Shown here: positions 54,780 through 64,000 of the stretch, one piece after another | Numbering within the stretch: the stretch's first letter is position 1 | How the letters are laid out: every line of letters starts with the position of its first letter | Assembly: GCF_900103035.1 (NCBI RefSeq) | Contig: NZ_FMWO01000020.1 | Location: 1-64,000, forward strand | DNA length: 64,000 nucleotides | Source: Nitrosomonas mobilis | GTDB lineage: Bacteria; Pseudomonadota; Gammaproteobacteria; Burkholderiales; Nitrosomonadaceae | Direction: 5' to 3' | The notes under the pieces: model-generated | Database searches by the model: none | What the model saw: the letters and a program-made list of their open reading frames with translations, nothing else | What the model was told of the DNA's origin: nothing | Program-made: the position numbers and the translations under genes

Positions 54780-55231
54780 TTGACTGCCATTCCGGTTTCG
54801 AATAATTTTTCGATCTGCGCCAGCTTGCCACTGGCGGCGGGTTTTTTGCCAATCGCTGCCCAGGCGTCATGCAATTCGCCGAGCAACTGGCTGACTTCAT
54901 CGATGATTTCAACACTGCTGCGCAGGTTGGCCTGCAGCAGGCGATCGGTCATGTAGTCATAGAGCTGAGCGAGCTGCTCGGCAAGTGCGCCGCCCGCCTT
55001 GACGTCGAGACTCGCCTTCAAGCCATGGTCGATGATCATGATCGCTTTTGAAATCATCTCGCCTCTGGCGGCAATTTCGTTCTGCTGGATATGCAGCTTG
55101 CTGCGATTGAGTGCCTGCTGCGCGCCCTCAAACAGCATCAGAATCAGTCTGTGAGGGTCGGCGATAGTGACGCCGGATTCCACGCCTACTTTGCGGTAAG
55201 CGGAAATGGCACTGGATGAGTTTGCAAACAT
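54776..55231 (-). CDS. fliS: Flagellar export chaperone FliS
   Basis: The protein has 151 residues from the ATG at 55231 with GGAG upstream; the longer frame adds five codons. Family motifs: AYRKVGVESGVTIADPHRLILMLFEGAQQAL and KAGGALAEQLAQLYDYMTDRLLQANLRSSVEII. It binds unfolded flagellin before export. Lies between fliT and fliD. Confidence 0.93.
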   Translation of the reverse strand: MFANSSSAISAYRKVGVESGVTIADPHRLILMLFEGAQQALNRSKLHIQQNEIAARGEMISKAIMIIDHGLKASLDVKAGGALAEQLAQLYDYMTDRLLQANLRSSVEIIDEVSQLLGELHDAWAAIGKKPAASGKLAQIEKLFETGMAVK

Positions 55232-55296
55232 GAGTTCTCCTTGCATGGTATTTATTTTCGGATTAGCAGCGTGTAATGGTTGTTAGTGAATCGGGA

Positions 55297-57351
55297 TTAT
55301 CTGCCCGATCCGGGTAAGCTGGCCAGTTGCTGCTGCAGGAAGTTGCTGGTCTGGCTCATGCTGGCGAGCAATGTATCTAATGCTGAAAACTGCGTGCGAA
55401 AACGTCTTTCCACATCCTCCAGGCGGCGATCGACTGCATCACGTTGCCTGCCGATATCGCGAATGGAGGTATTGATCCCGTCCATGCGCCCATCGATCAG
55501 ACCATCGCTGCGCAGCAGACCATCAATGAAGGTATTCAACCGTCCAGCAAGGCCGATGGAATTCGGATCGGATCCAATCGTCTCGGTCGTTTGCGTTAAA
55601 TCTACGGTACCACGTGCACCAGTGCTGCCGCCATTGACGTTCAGAACCAGGCCGCTCAGAGCGCCGCTTGCGTTCAGTGTCTTGCCGGACCCAGTCGCTG
55701 CGAGTCCGCCAATCGTGCCAGCGACATTCTGCCCGGCCGTCTGCGTGGGGGAGCCAAAAATATCATCTTTGCCATTGCCGCCGGTGATTAGCACATTGGA
55801 GCTCGCGCCATAGCTGCTCGACGTAACGGACAATACCCCCGCATTCTGACTGACGGTCGTTGAGATGCCCGCTGCTGAAAAGGCAGCTTTGCTGTTGATT
55901 TTGGACTGGATTTCCGCCGCCAGTGAATCTGCGTTATATGAGCCATTAGCCAGTGTGATGCTGGCGCTGACGCCATCAATGGTCACATTCAATGTGTTGT
56001 TGGCAAACCCAATCAACGAGGTGATACTCAGCCCTGCAACCTTGCTCGCCGTCGCATTGCCTTGTGTGGCGAGCTGAGTGATATTGACCGCATAATTACC
56101 AGCCTGGAAAGCTGCTGGTGGGTTGACGATAGAGATCAGGGCATCGCTTGTTGTCACTGAATCTGAGATTGTTGAAGTCGTCGCAGATTGGTTGGCAAAA
56201 AACGCAGCGATATTTTTACCGGGATCAGCCAGCACGGCGTCCAGCTTGTTCGCGTCGAGCGCCAGTTTGCCGTCTTTCTGGAACGTGATGCCGATCTCGG
56301 ACAAGTGGCTCAATCCTCCGCTGGTCGTGGTCAAGGGCGTATTGAAAATGGCCATCATGCGCGATTGAATGGTTCTCGTAATCGAATCGCCCGTCAGTAC
56401 TGCGCCCTGACGGTTGGTTGAGTCAAAACGGGTCAGGCCGTTGATGGTTTTGTCGAGTGCATTGTACCCATCGACAAACGATTTCACTGTTTCCTTGATG
56501 CTGTCCACATCACGCTCGATGGTCAGCAATGCGGTGCTGCCTTCGTTGGTTTTCTGCAGGTTGAGGGTCACGCCTTCAATTGCATCGGTGATGGTGTTGG
56601 TTGACTTGGTAATGAGAATGCCGTCGACCACCAGCGAAGCATTGCGTGCTGCCATCGCTTGGGACAGATTGGATACCCCGCCAGTGGAAGCATCAAACGC
56701 TAACCGGGAGAGGCCGGCATTGTCGGTAGCATTACCATCATCGTCGCTGACGGTAATGCGAAGCGCATTGCTTGTTCCACCATCCTGCGAGGCAATTACC
56801 AGGCGGCTGCCACTGCCATCATTGACTATGCTGGCGGTTACGCCCGCATTGGCATTATTGATGGCGCTGCGAACGCCCGCCAGGGTCGATTGGTCGGAGT
56901 CGATAGTAATGGTTTGATCGGGCTTGTCCGGATTGACTGTGTAACTGCCATCCTCGTTATAGGCGCCGAACTGGATCGTCAACGTACCGCTGCCGACGAC
57001 GTCGCTGCTGGAGGCAAAATTCTCTGACTTGATTTTGTGTGCTTGTGCCAGGCTTTTGATTTCGATTGCATAGCTGCCGGGCACGGCATTGCCGCTGGTG
57101 CTGACCACCGCCAGCGAACTGTCGGCAAAACTGGCGGTGGTTGCAGAAAATTTCAACGGATCAGACAGTGTCTTCAGCGTTTCCTGAAACGTAGACAACG
57201 CACTCTTGATATTACCAAAGGCTGACAGTTGGGCCTTTTGCTGGGTTTCCCGTGTATCGAGCAACTGCAGGGGCCTGCGTTCCAGCGTCATCAACTGGGT
57301 GACGATGCCGTTGATGTCGAGTCCTGAGCCAATTCCGGGTGATGCGAGCAT
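55297..57351 (-). CDS. fliD: Flagellar hook-associated protein 2 (filament cap) FliD
   Basis: The protein has 684 residues, at the long end for the family. N-terminal FliD_N (GIGSGLDINGIVTQLMTLERRPL), flagellin-hook IN motif repeats and a Ser/Thr/Asn-rich central region (~380-560) that probably makes the exposed cap plate, then FliD_C (RLNTFIDGLLRSDGLIDGRMDGINTSIRDIGRQ). It caps the filament. It stands upstream of fliS-fliT and downstream of flaG. Confidence 0.93.
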   Translation of the reverse strand: MLASPGIGSGLDINGIVTQLMTLERRPLQLLDTRETQQKAQLSAFGNIKSALSTFQETLKTLSDPLKFSATTASFADSSLAVVSTSGNAVPGSYAIEIKSLAQAHKIKSENFASSSDVVGSGTLTIQFGAYNEDGSYTVNPDKPDQTITIDSDQSTLAGVRSAINNANAGVTASIVNDGSGSRLVIASQDGGTSNALRITVSDDDGNATDNAGLSRLAFDASTGGVSNLSQAMAARNASLVVDGILITKSTNTITDAIEGVTLNLQKTNEGSTALLTIERDVDSIKETVKSFVDGYNALDKTINGLTRFDSTNRQGAVLTGDSITRTIQSRMMAIFNTPLTTTSGGLSHLSEIGITFQKDGKLALDANKLDAVLADPGKNIAAFFANQSATTSTISDSVTTSDALISIVNPPAAFQAGNYAVNITQLATQGNATASKVAGLSITSLIGFANNTLNVTIDGVSASITLANGSYNADSLAAEIQSKINSKAAFSAAGISTTVSQNAGVLSVTSSSYGASSNVLITGGNGKDDIFGSPTQTAGQNVAGTIGGLAATGSGKTLNASGALSGLVLNVNGGSTGARGTVDLTQTTETIGSDPNSIGLAGRLNTFIDGLLRSDGLIDGRMDGINTSIRDIGRQRDAVDRRLEDVERRFRTQFSALDTLLASMSQTSNFLQQQLASLPGSGR

Positions 57352-57383
57352 GGTATTCTCCTGTCCTGTTGCTGATTGTGGAA

Positions 57384-57764
57384 TCAGGCCTGATCGTTGA
57401 ACAGTACGCCCTCGATCTTGCCGAGCGTGCGCGCGATGTTGATCGCTTCTTCCGATGGAATCTGGCGAATCAGCTCATTGGTCTGCGAATCCATGATTTT
57501 GACCACGGTTTTGCCGGTATCCTCATCGATGGAAAACTTCAGGTTCTGTGCCACAGACTGCGTGAACTGCTCGATTTGTTTAACGGCATCTGCTACCTTC
57601 TCAGGCGAGCCTGGCTCGGCTTTTACTGCTGGGGCAGCTTTGGTCGGTAGACTATTTTCTGTAGTGATGGCTTCGTTGCCAGATACCCGGTTGCTGCCAC
57701 CGGAAAACAGGGTAGGTTGCACCAATTCACTGGTGCCTGCTGCTGAGTTGATTATCATGTTCAT
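57384..57764 (-). CDS. flaG: FlaG-family flagellar protein
   Basis: The protein has 126 residues. The FlaG domain occupies the C-terminal half: VAQNLKFSIDEDTGKTVVKIMDSQTNELIRQIPSEEAINIARTL (ends quoted). The N-terminus is flexible. FlaG influences filament length in other genera. It lies between fliC and fliD, in the usual order; the ATG two codons in (57758) is an equally good start, preceded by AGGAG. Confidence 0.88.
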   Translation of the reverse strand: MNMIINSAAGTSELVQPTLFSGGSNRVSGNEAITTENSLPTKAAPAVKAEPGSPEKVADAVKQIEQFTQSVAQNLKFSIDEDTGKTVVKIMDSQTNELIRQIPSEEAINIARTLGKIEGVLFNDQA

Positions 57765-57787
57765 TCTCCTTTAGGTGACGCTAAACT

Positions 57788-57814
57788 GGGGCGGCTGACA
57801 CTGCAAGCCGCCCC
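57788..57814. terminator. Hairpin between fliC and flaG
   Basis: Perfect 9-bp stem GGGGCGGCT / AGCCGCCCC with a 9-base loop. Only a short T tract follows on the minus strand, so it may attenuate rather than stop transcription from fliC into flaG-fliD. Confidence 0.65.
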
Positions 57815-57835
57815 ACATTACGGGTTAGCCCTGCC

Positions 57836-58654
57836 TTATCTCAACAAGGACAAGACGTTGTTCGGCAAAGCATTGGCCTGCGCCAGCATCGCGACGCCCG
57901 CCTGCTGCAGGATCTGCCCACGGGTCAAGGCAGCTGTTTCCGCAGCGAAATCCGCATCCTGAATCCGACTGCGGGAAGCAGACAGATTTTCCGACGTGGT
58001 CTGCAAGCTGGAAACGACCGAGGAAAAACGGTTTTGTATCGCACCCAGGTCGGCCCGTGTTCCATTCACAGTCTGCAATGCGGTATCAACCGCAGTGATT
58101 AGGGCAGTGGCATCGCTAACGCTACTTACACCCCCGGATGCGCCTAAAGTGGCGGTATTAGAATTTGCAATAGTAGTGAATGTAATGGTTTCTGATGCAT
58201 TCGCACCCACTTGAAAGTTTTGTGAGCTGAAACTACCATCCAATAACTTGGCGCCATTAAAAGCAGTTGTTGTAGATACGCGGTCGATTTCGGCTTTGAG
58301 GGCAGTCACTTCTTTATCCAGTGCGGCACGGTCAGTAGAACTGTTGGTGGCATTGGCGGATTGCACCGCCAGTTCACGGATCCGTTGCAGGTTGTTGCCG
58401 ATTTCCTTCAACGCGCCTTCCGCGGTCTGTGCCAGCGAGATACCGTCGTTGGCGTTACGTGCTGCCTGATTCAGTCCACGTATCTGCGCAGTCATGCGTT
58501 CAGAAATCGCCAGACCAGCGGCATCATCCTTGGCGCTGTTGATGCGCAGGCCGGAGGATAACCGTTCGAGTGAGGTATTCAACGCGCTTTGTGAGCTGCT
58601 GAGATTACGTTGCGCATTCAGTGACGCGATATTGGTGTTAATGACTTGTGCCAT
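57836..58654 (-). CDS. fliC: Flagellin
   Basis: The protein has 272 residues, a short flagellin made mostly of the D0/D1 domains. N-terminus [51 protein letters not shown] (ends [11 protein letters not shown] and KDDAAG); C-terminus [55 protein letters not shown] (ends QDADFAAE and NVLSLLR). The central part is only ~100 residues, so the filament surface is simple. GGAG precedes the ATG. A sigma-28 promoter lies 120-150 bases upstream. Confidence 0.97.
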   Translation of the reverse strand: MAQVINTNIASLNAQRNLSSSQSALNTSLERLSSGLRINSAKDDAAGLAISERMTAQIRGLNQAARNANDGISLAQTAEGALKEIGNNLQRIRELAVQSANATNSSTDRAALDKEVTALKAEIDRVSTTTAFNGAKLLDGSFSSQNFQVGANASETITFTTIANSNTATLGASGGVSSVSDATALITAVDTALQTVNGTRADLGAIQNRFSSVVSSLQTTSENLSASRSRIQDADFAAETAALTRGQILQQAGVAMLAQANALPNNVLSLLR

Positions 58655-58776
58655 GGTGTTTCTCCTTCAGAGTTTGATTACTATTTAAGTAAAATGCGGC
58701 GCTTGTGCCGCTTACGTCCACATTGACTCGGCCTGCTGATTAATTGAGGCGATGAGTGAGTCACTGTTGAGAGCAG

Positions 58777-58803
58777 TAATCGGACAGCCGGGGGAAATAT
58801 TTA
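58777..58803 (-). promoter_or_regulatory. Sigma-28 (FliA) promoter of fliC
   Basis: On the minus strand TAAA at 58803-58800, then exactly 15 bases, then TCCGATTA. The consensus is TAAA-N15-GCCGATAA. The 5' leader of ~115 bases contains a GCGGCACAAGCGCCGC hairpin. Confidence 0.8.
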
Positions 58804-58959
58804 GTGAATTGATGAACCTGGATAGAAAACTATGCGGCTTTGAAAGGGAGAGATGCGCTGGAAAACCCTGCCAATTCGATCGATAGCCCGCTGGCTTGAT
58901 GGCCTGCTGTGATCTTCTGTAATGACCGCTCCAAAAGGCCTCTCCAGGGGGCACCTCTA

Positions 58960-59018
58960 GGGCACCGCTACAATCCATATTTGCGAGTATCCCCTTCGGG
59001 GACCGCCGCTGTCTGTTT
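58960..59018 (+). repeat. MITE fragment G (subtype A), with a doubled end
   Basis: A first end GGGCACCTCTA at 58949-58959 is followed immediately by GGGCACCGCTA and then caatccatatttgcgagtatccccttcggggacc, which matches the divergent body of copy A. The right half is lost. The doubled terminus suggests an insertion into or beside another MITE end. Confidence 0.6.
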
Positions 59019-59147
59019 CGATGTGACGAACACGGTCTGGAAATTATTGGTCACACCCGGGCGGTCGGTCAAAAGCGACGCAACCCTCTCATCGCGATCG
59101 AATCGATAAAAATGGAAGTCGCGCTCACGGCGCCGGTCGATGTGTAA
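59019..59147 (+). pseudogene. C-terminal gene fragment, unrecognised
   Basis: A frame without a start codon reads RCDEHGLEIIGHTRAVGQKRRNPLIAIESIKMEVALTAPVDV-like protein (ends RCDEHGLEII and LTAPVDV) and stops at 59147. Its composition is protein-like and it directly follows the MITE fragment. It may be the tail of a deleted gene. I do not recognise the family. Confidence 0.3.
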
Positions 59148-59154
59148 TATCTAT

Positions 59155-60012
59155 CTACACACGCAATTTCAACCAGCGCTGCATAAGCAGGCGCATGGCG
59201 TCAGGTTGCTCGGTGGGAAGCCAGTGCTGGGCGTTGAGTTGGTGAATCTCAACCTGTGGCAAACATTCCAATGCACGCTGGGTAAGCGCGGGATCACCAA
59301 ATAAGCCGCCGGATGACAGCATGACAAGGCAGGGGAGATTAAGATGATCGAACGAGGGCAGGGGCTGCAAGGTTGCGTGTAGCGCCTGTAAATACGCTGC
59401 ACTGTGCATATAACGTAAATCATCCAATGGCGCAGCGTAGCGTTGCAGTAAGGCACTATTCGAGGGATCGGTCTGCATGACCTGACGCGTAAAGCGGTCG
59501 AGTTCATAGAGATCAAGTCGTGGCAACTGGCGACGGTAAATACCGATGCGGTTGCCCATGACGATCAGGAAAGCCACCACCAACAGCAGCCAGCGTAACT
59601 TGCCGAGTACACGTAGATAACCCTGCCGTGCCTGCGGTAACATCGGCTCGATCAGGATCATGCCCAGACAACCAGATGGTCGTCTGACGGCATACTGCAA
59701 CGCCAGATTCGCCCCCAGACAATGCCCGCTGATGACATGATGCTGGATCGATTCTGCTGTGAGCATTTGCTCCAGATCAGCTAACCACTGGGCGTGACCA
59801 ATCTGCCCCTGCCAGGCTGAGTTGCCGTGGCCACGCAGATCTGGCACCAGCGCACACCACCCGGGTGGTAAGTCAAGCTGTTCGCAAAGCTCCTGCCAGC
59901 GACTGCTGTTACTGGCAAGGCCATGACATAATACCAGCGCGGCATGGCCAGCTTGATCGCCGTGGCGACGATAGAACATGCCGCTTGCCGTGCAGTGCTC
60001 TGTTATTTCCAT
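59155..60012 (-). CDS. Alpha/beta-fold hydrolase
   Basis: The protein has 285 residues from the ATG at 60012; the frame can also open at a GTG inside MITE copy H (60030). Oxyanion region LVLCHGLASNSSRW, nucleophile elbow SGHCLGANLAL (G-H-C-L-G: Cys in the usual Ser position), and the C-terminal His in LNAQHWLPTEQP. The Cys nucleophile is unusual for esterases and recalls dienelactone-hydrolase-like enzymes. A hydrophobic stretch (WLLLVVAFLIVMG) lies near residue 145. Substrate unknown. Confidence 0.8.
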   Translation of the reverse strand: MEITEHCTASGMFYRRHGDQAGHAALVLCHGLASNSSRWQELCEQLDLPPGWCALVPDLRGHGNSAWQGQIGHAQWLADLEQMLTAESIQHHVISGHCLGANLALQYAVRRPSGCLGMILIEPMLPQARQGYLRVLGKLRWLLLVVAFLIVMGNRIGIYRRQLPRLDLYELDRFTRQVMQTDPSNSALLQRYAAPLDDLRYMHSAAYLQALHATLQPLPSFDHLNLPCLVMLSSGGLFGDPALTQRALECLPQVEIHQLNAQHWLPTEQPDAMRLLMQRWLKLRV

Positions 60013-60024
60013 ATAAACACTTAT

Positions 60025-60165
60025 GGGCACCTCTAAAAATTCATATTTCGTCGTAATACTTCGTTGCTCACAAAAAATGTTTCCTTACATATCAATTATA
60101 TGCTGCGTCAACATTTTTTACTCGCGCCTAGTCTTGCTTAGAACTCTGAATTTTTAGAGGCGCCC
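60025..60165 (+). repeat. MITE-like element, copy H
   Basis: 141 bp with the best-preserved ends: GGGCACCTCTAAAAATTCA and TGAATTTTTAGAGGCGCCC. Perfect TTAT target duplication at 60021-60024 and 60166-60169. It lies between the hydrolase and a GST gene. Confidence 0.93.
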
Positions 60166-60175
60166 TTATGAAGAA

Positions 60176-60784
60176 TTAGTCTGTCGGCACGGTTTGTTTG
60201 AATGATTCCCGCTTAGCCAGTTTGTCAGCCAAGTGAGCAAGATTGGTGTAGGTATTGCGCCACGGGTTTTTAGGGAAACGGAAAGACAAATAACCAAGCG
60301 CGCAACCCAAGGCAATATCTGCCAGGGTCATTGATTTGCCTGTGCACCAGGACTGATCACCTAGATCCGCCGCTGTTGCCTGCAGCCCCAGATCGATTTT
60401 GCGTTGCTGGCGCGTGATCCATTCGGGGCTTTGCTGCACCCGCGGGCGCTTTTGTTCGAGAAAAATGGTTGCGCTGGCATCCGCAATTCCGTCGGCCAAG
60501 GCTTCCCAGCGCTTGACGGCAAATCTTGGCGCGCCAGATGCCGGAATCAGCAGGGGATCATCCTGCAAACTATCCAGATATTCAATAATGACGCGCGAAT
60601 CATGCAGAGATACGCCATCGTCCAGCACCAGTACAGGCACTTTACCAAGAGGGTTGATATTGGCTATCTGGTTATCCGGGTGAAAGGGCGGGTCAACGAT
60701 GAAATCAGAGTTGATTTTCTTCTCGGCAAGCACAATGCGTACTTTTCGGACATAGGGGCTGGTCAAGGAGCCGATTAGTTTCAT
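60176..60784 (-). CDS. Glutathione S-transferase family protein
   Basis: The protein has 202 residues. Thioredoxin-like N-domain: KLIGSLTSPYVRKVRIVLAEK (with SPYVRKV, as in YibF-type GSTs), NPLGKVPVLVLDDGVSLHDSRVIIEYLD. C-terminal helical domain with LADIALGCALGYLSFRFP. Likely a cytosolic glutathione-dependent enzyme; substrate unknown. A decayed MITE (copy I) sits in its promoter region. Confidence 0.9.
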   Translation of the reverse strand: MKLIGSLTSPYVRKVRIVLAEKKINSDFIVDPPFHPDNQIANINPLGKVPVLVLDDGVSLHDSRVIIEYLDSLQDDPLLIPASGAPRFAVKRWEALADGIADASATIFLEQKRPRVQQSPEWITRQQRKIDLGLQATAADLGDQSWCTGKSMTLADIALGCALGYLSFRFPKNPWRNTYTNLAHLADKLAKRESFKQTVPTD

Positions 60785-60807
60785 AAGTCAATCCTTTGCG
60801 AACAATA

Positions 60808-60870
60808 GGGACACCTCCAAAAATCCACATTTCTTCACAGTACCATGTCGCTTGTAAAAAAATTGTTAAC
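60808..60870 (+). repeat. Decayed MITE copy I (left part)
   Basis: GGGACACCTCCAAAAATCCACATTTCTTC followed by cagtaccatgtcgcttg resembles the left half of copy A (gggcacctctgaaatccaca, caataccatgttgcg). No right end is visible. It lies in the divergent region between the GST gene and purB. Confidence 0.5.
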
Positions 60871-60980
60871 ACCAAATAGAAATGCCCGTTTTTCCGCAAA
60901 GTAGAAACACACATAGCAACAATGCAGCATCATCCGTGAATAGGGGTGCTGTGCTAAAATACCGCCTTTTATCCAATTAA

Positions 60981-62369
<1,389 letters not shown>

Positions 62370-62444
62370 AACCTGGCTGGGCAGCACCATTAAAATTCAC
62401 AGTTATATTCATTAAAAAAGTTTCAACCTGGCGAGAAAAAGGGG

Positions 62445-62474
62445 TTGAAAAAAATTATTTGATCACAATATAGC
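62445..62474 (+). promoter_or_regulatory. Sigma-70-like promoter of grpE
   Basis: TTGAAA at 62445-62450, an 18-base spacer and TATAGC at 62469-62474. It lies 23 bases ahead of the grpE ATG. No clear sigma-32 -10 box (CCCCAT) was found here. Confidence 0.4.
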
Positions 62475-62496
62475 ATGATCATACTGGAGGAAATTT

Positions 62497-63099
62497 ATGC
62501 AGGAATCGAATAATCAAGAGCCTATCGATACAGAGAAACTGGTAGAGGAATCTGATACAGCATCGACAGTGGGCACGGCTCCGCTTTCCAGTGATGAAAT
62601 GATTCACACTGGAGCGGCGGGTGAGGCGGAATCCATGCCATCAATCGAGCAGCTTTTGAGAGAGGCGGAACTGAGGGCAGAGGAGCATCATGATGCCTGG
62701 CTGCGTGCCAAAGCGGAAACCGAAAATCTACGAAAACGGGCACAGGTGGATGTTACCAATGCTCATAAATACGCCATTGACAAATTCTCCGCGGAATTAC
62801 TTCCGGTCATGGATAGTCTGGAAGCGGCGCTTATGACCGAGAATGCCACAGTCGAGAACTTCAAGGATGGCATAGAGCTCACACGCAAGCAGCTGGTTTC
62901 AATTTTTGAGAAATTCAATATTCAGGTCATCAATCCGCAAGGTGAGAAGTTCGATCCTCACCATCATCAGGCAATGTGTACCATCGAATCAGATGTTGCT
63001 CCCAATACCATCGTTCAGGTCATGCAAAAAGGCTATGCGCTGCACGATCGCGTTATCCGGCCAGCCATGGTTGCCGTCGCGAAAGCGAAAGAGGCTTGA
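62497..63099 (+). CDS. grpE: Nucleotide exchange factor GrpE
   Basis: The protein has 200 residues. A disordered acidic N-terminus (~1-45), a long helix (LLREAELRAEEHHDAWLRAKAETENLRKRAQVD, ends quoted) and the C-terminal beta-domain with FDPHHHQAMCTIESDVAPNTIVQVMQKGYALHDRVIRPAMVAVA-type motif (ends FDPHHHQAM and RPAMVAV). It releases ADP from DnaK. GGAGG precedes the ATG, and dnaK follows 68 bases later. Confidence 0.96.
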   Translation: MQESNNQEPIDTEKLVEESDTASTVGTAPLSSDEMIHTGAAGEAESMPSIEQLLREAELRAEEHHDAWLRAKAETENLRKRAQVDVTNAHKYAIDKFSAELLPVMDSLEAALMTENATVENFKDGIELTRKQLVSIFEKFNIQVINPQGEKFDPHHHQAMCTIESDVAPNTIVQVMQKGYALHDRVIRPAMVAVAKAKEA

Positions 63100-63149
63100 G
63101 ATTCTTTGAAAAGCACCCACATACAATCATTATTGATAACCAAAAGTAA

Positions 63150-64000
<851 letters not shown>

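Overview
The window looks like the chromosome of a Nitrosomonas-type ammonia-oxidising betaproteobacterium. The most telling gene is a copy of the small metal-binding protein (SmbP) family, described from Nitrosomonas. The rest is betaproteobacterial in character: lptC-lptA-lptB-rpoN-hpf-ptsN-hprK, a PEP-CTERM protein, and a polar-type flagellar set with a sigma-54 activator. No amo or hao genes are present, so the genus is an inference. Coding density is high on both strands. I saw no rRNA, tRNA or CRISPR array.

Layout. 1-1.2 kb: an IS5-type insertion sequence, cut by the window edge, that truncates a Sel1-repeat lipoprotein. 1.5-6.0 kb: an OmpR-type two-component system followed by HdeD-like, SmbP-like and YfdX genes, which looks like an envelope or acid stress island. 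6.2-10.4 kb: a worn region with a decayed transposase fragment, an MscS-like channel, a glutathione S-transferase and two frame-broken remnants. 10.4-13.4 kb: a small integron-cassette array without an integrase (a CALIN). It has three attC-like sites between four leftward genes, including a DUF4917/SIR2-like protein and a two-TM membrane protein. 13.6-20.8 kb: nadC, an FMN-dependent glutamate synthase-like protein, clpB with a heat-shock promoter, dapA and bamC. 20.9-29.6 kb: small envelope genes, pstCAB with a Pho-box-like site, mutY, 5-formyl-THF cyclo-ligase and ubiX. 29.6-35.2 kb: hprK, ptsN, hpf, rpoN, lptB, lptA, lptC. 35.7-41.5 kb: a DEAD-box helicase and an RND efflux pair. 41.6-58.7 kb: flagellar genes (fliKJIHGF, fleSR-fliE-PilZ, a second fliK with an flhB-like gene, fliT-fliS-fliD-flaG-fliC), interrupted by a PEP-CTERM gene. 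59.1-64 kb: an alpha/beta hydrolase, a second GST, purB, grpE and the start of dnaK.

The genes connect through regulation. RpoN is encoded here, and two things that should need it are also here: the sigma-54 activator FleR and a near-consensus -24/-12 promoter ahead of the PEP-CTERM gene. fliC has its own sigma-28 promoter. clpB has a sigma-32 promoter and sits in the same window as grpE-dnaK.

The most striking non-genic signal is a family of about 140-bp MITE-like elements with GGGCACCTCTAAAAATTCA-type inverted ends. There are six full-length copies and four fragments or decayed copies in 64 kb, several with perfect 4-bp target duplications. One lies inside the fli operon and appears to supply the ribosome-binding site of fliJ. 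A perfect 63-bp palindrome at 35.65 kb is a second unexplained structure.
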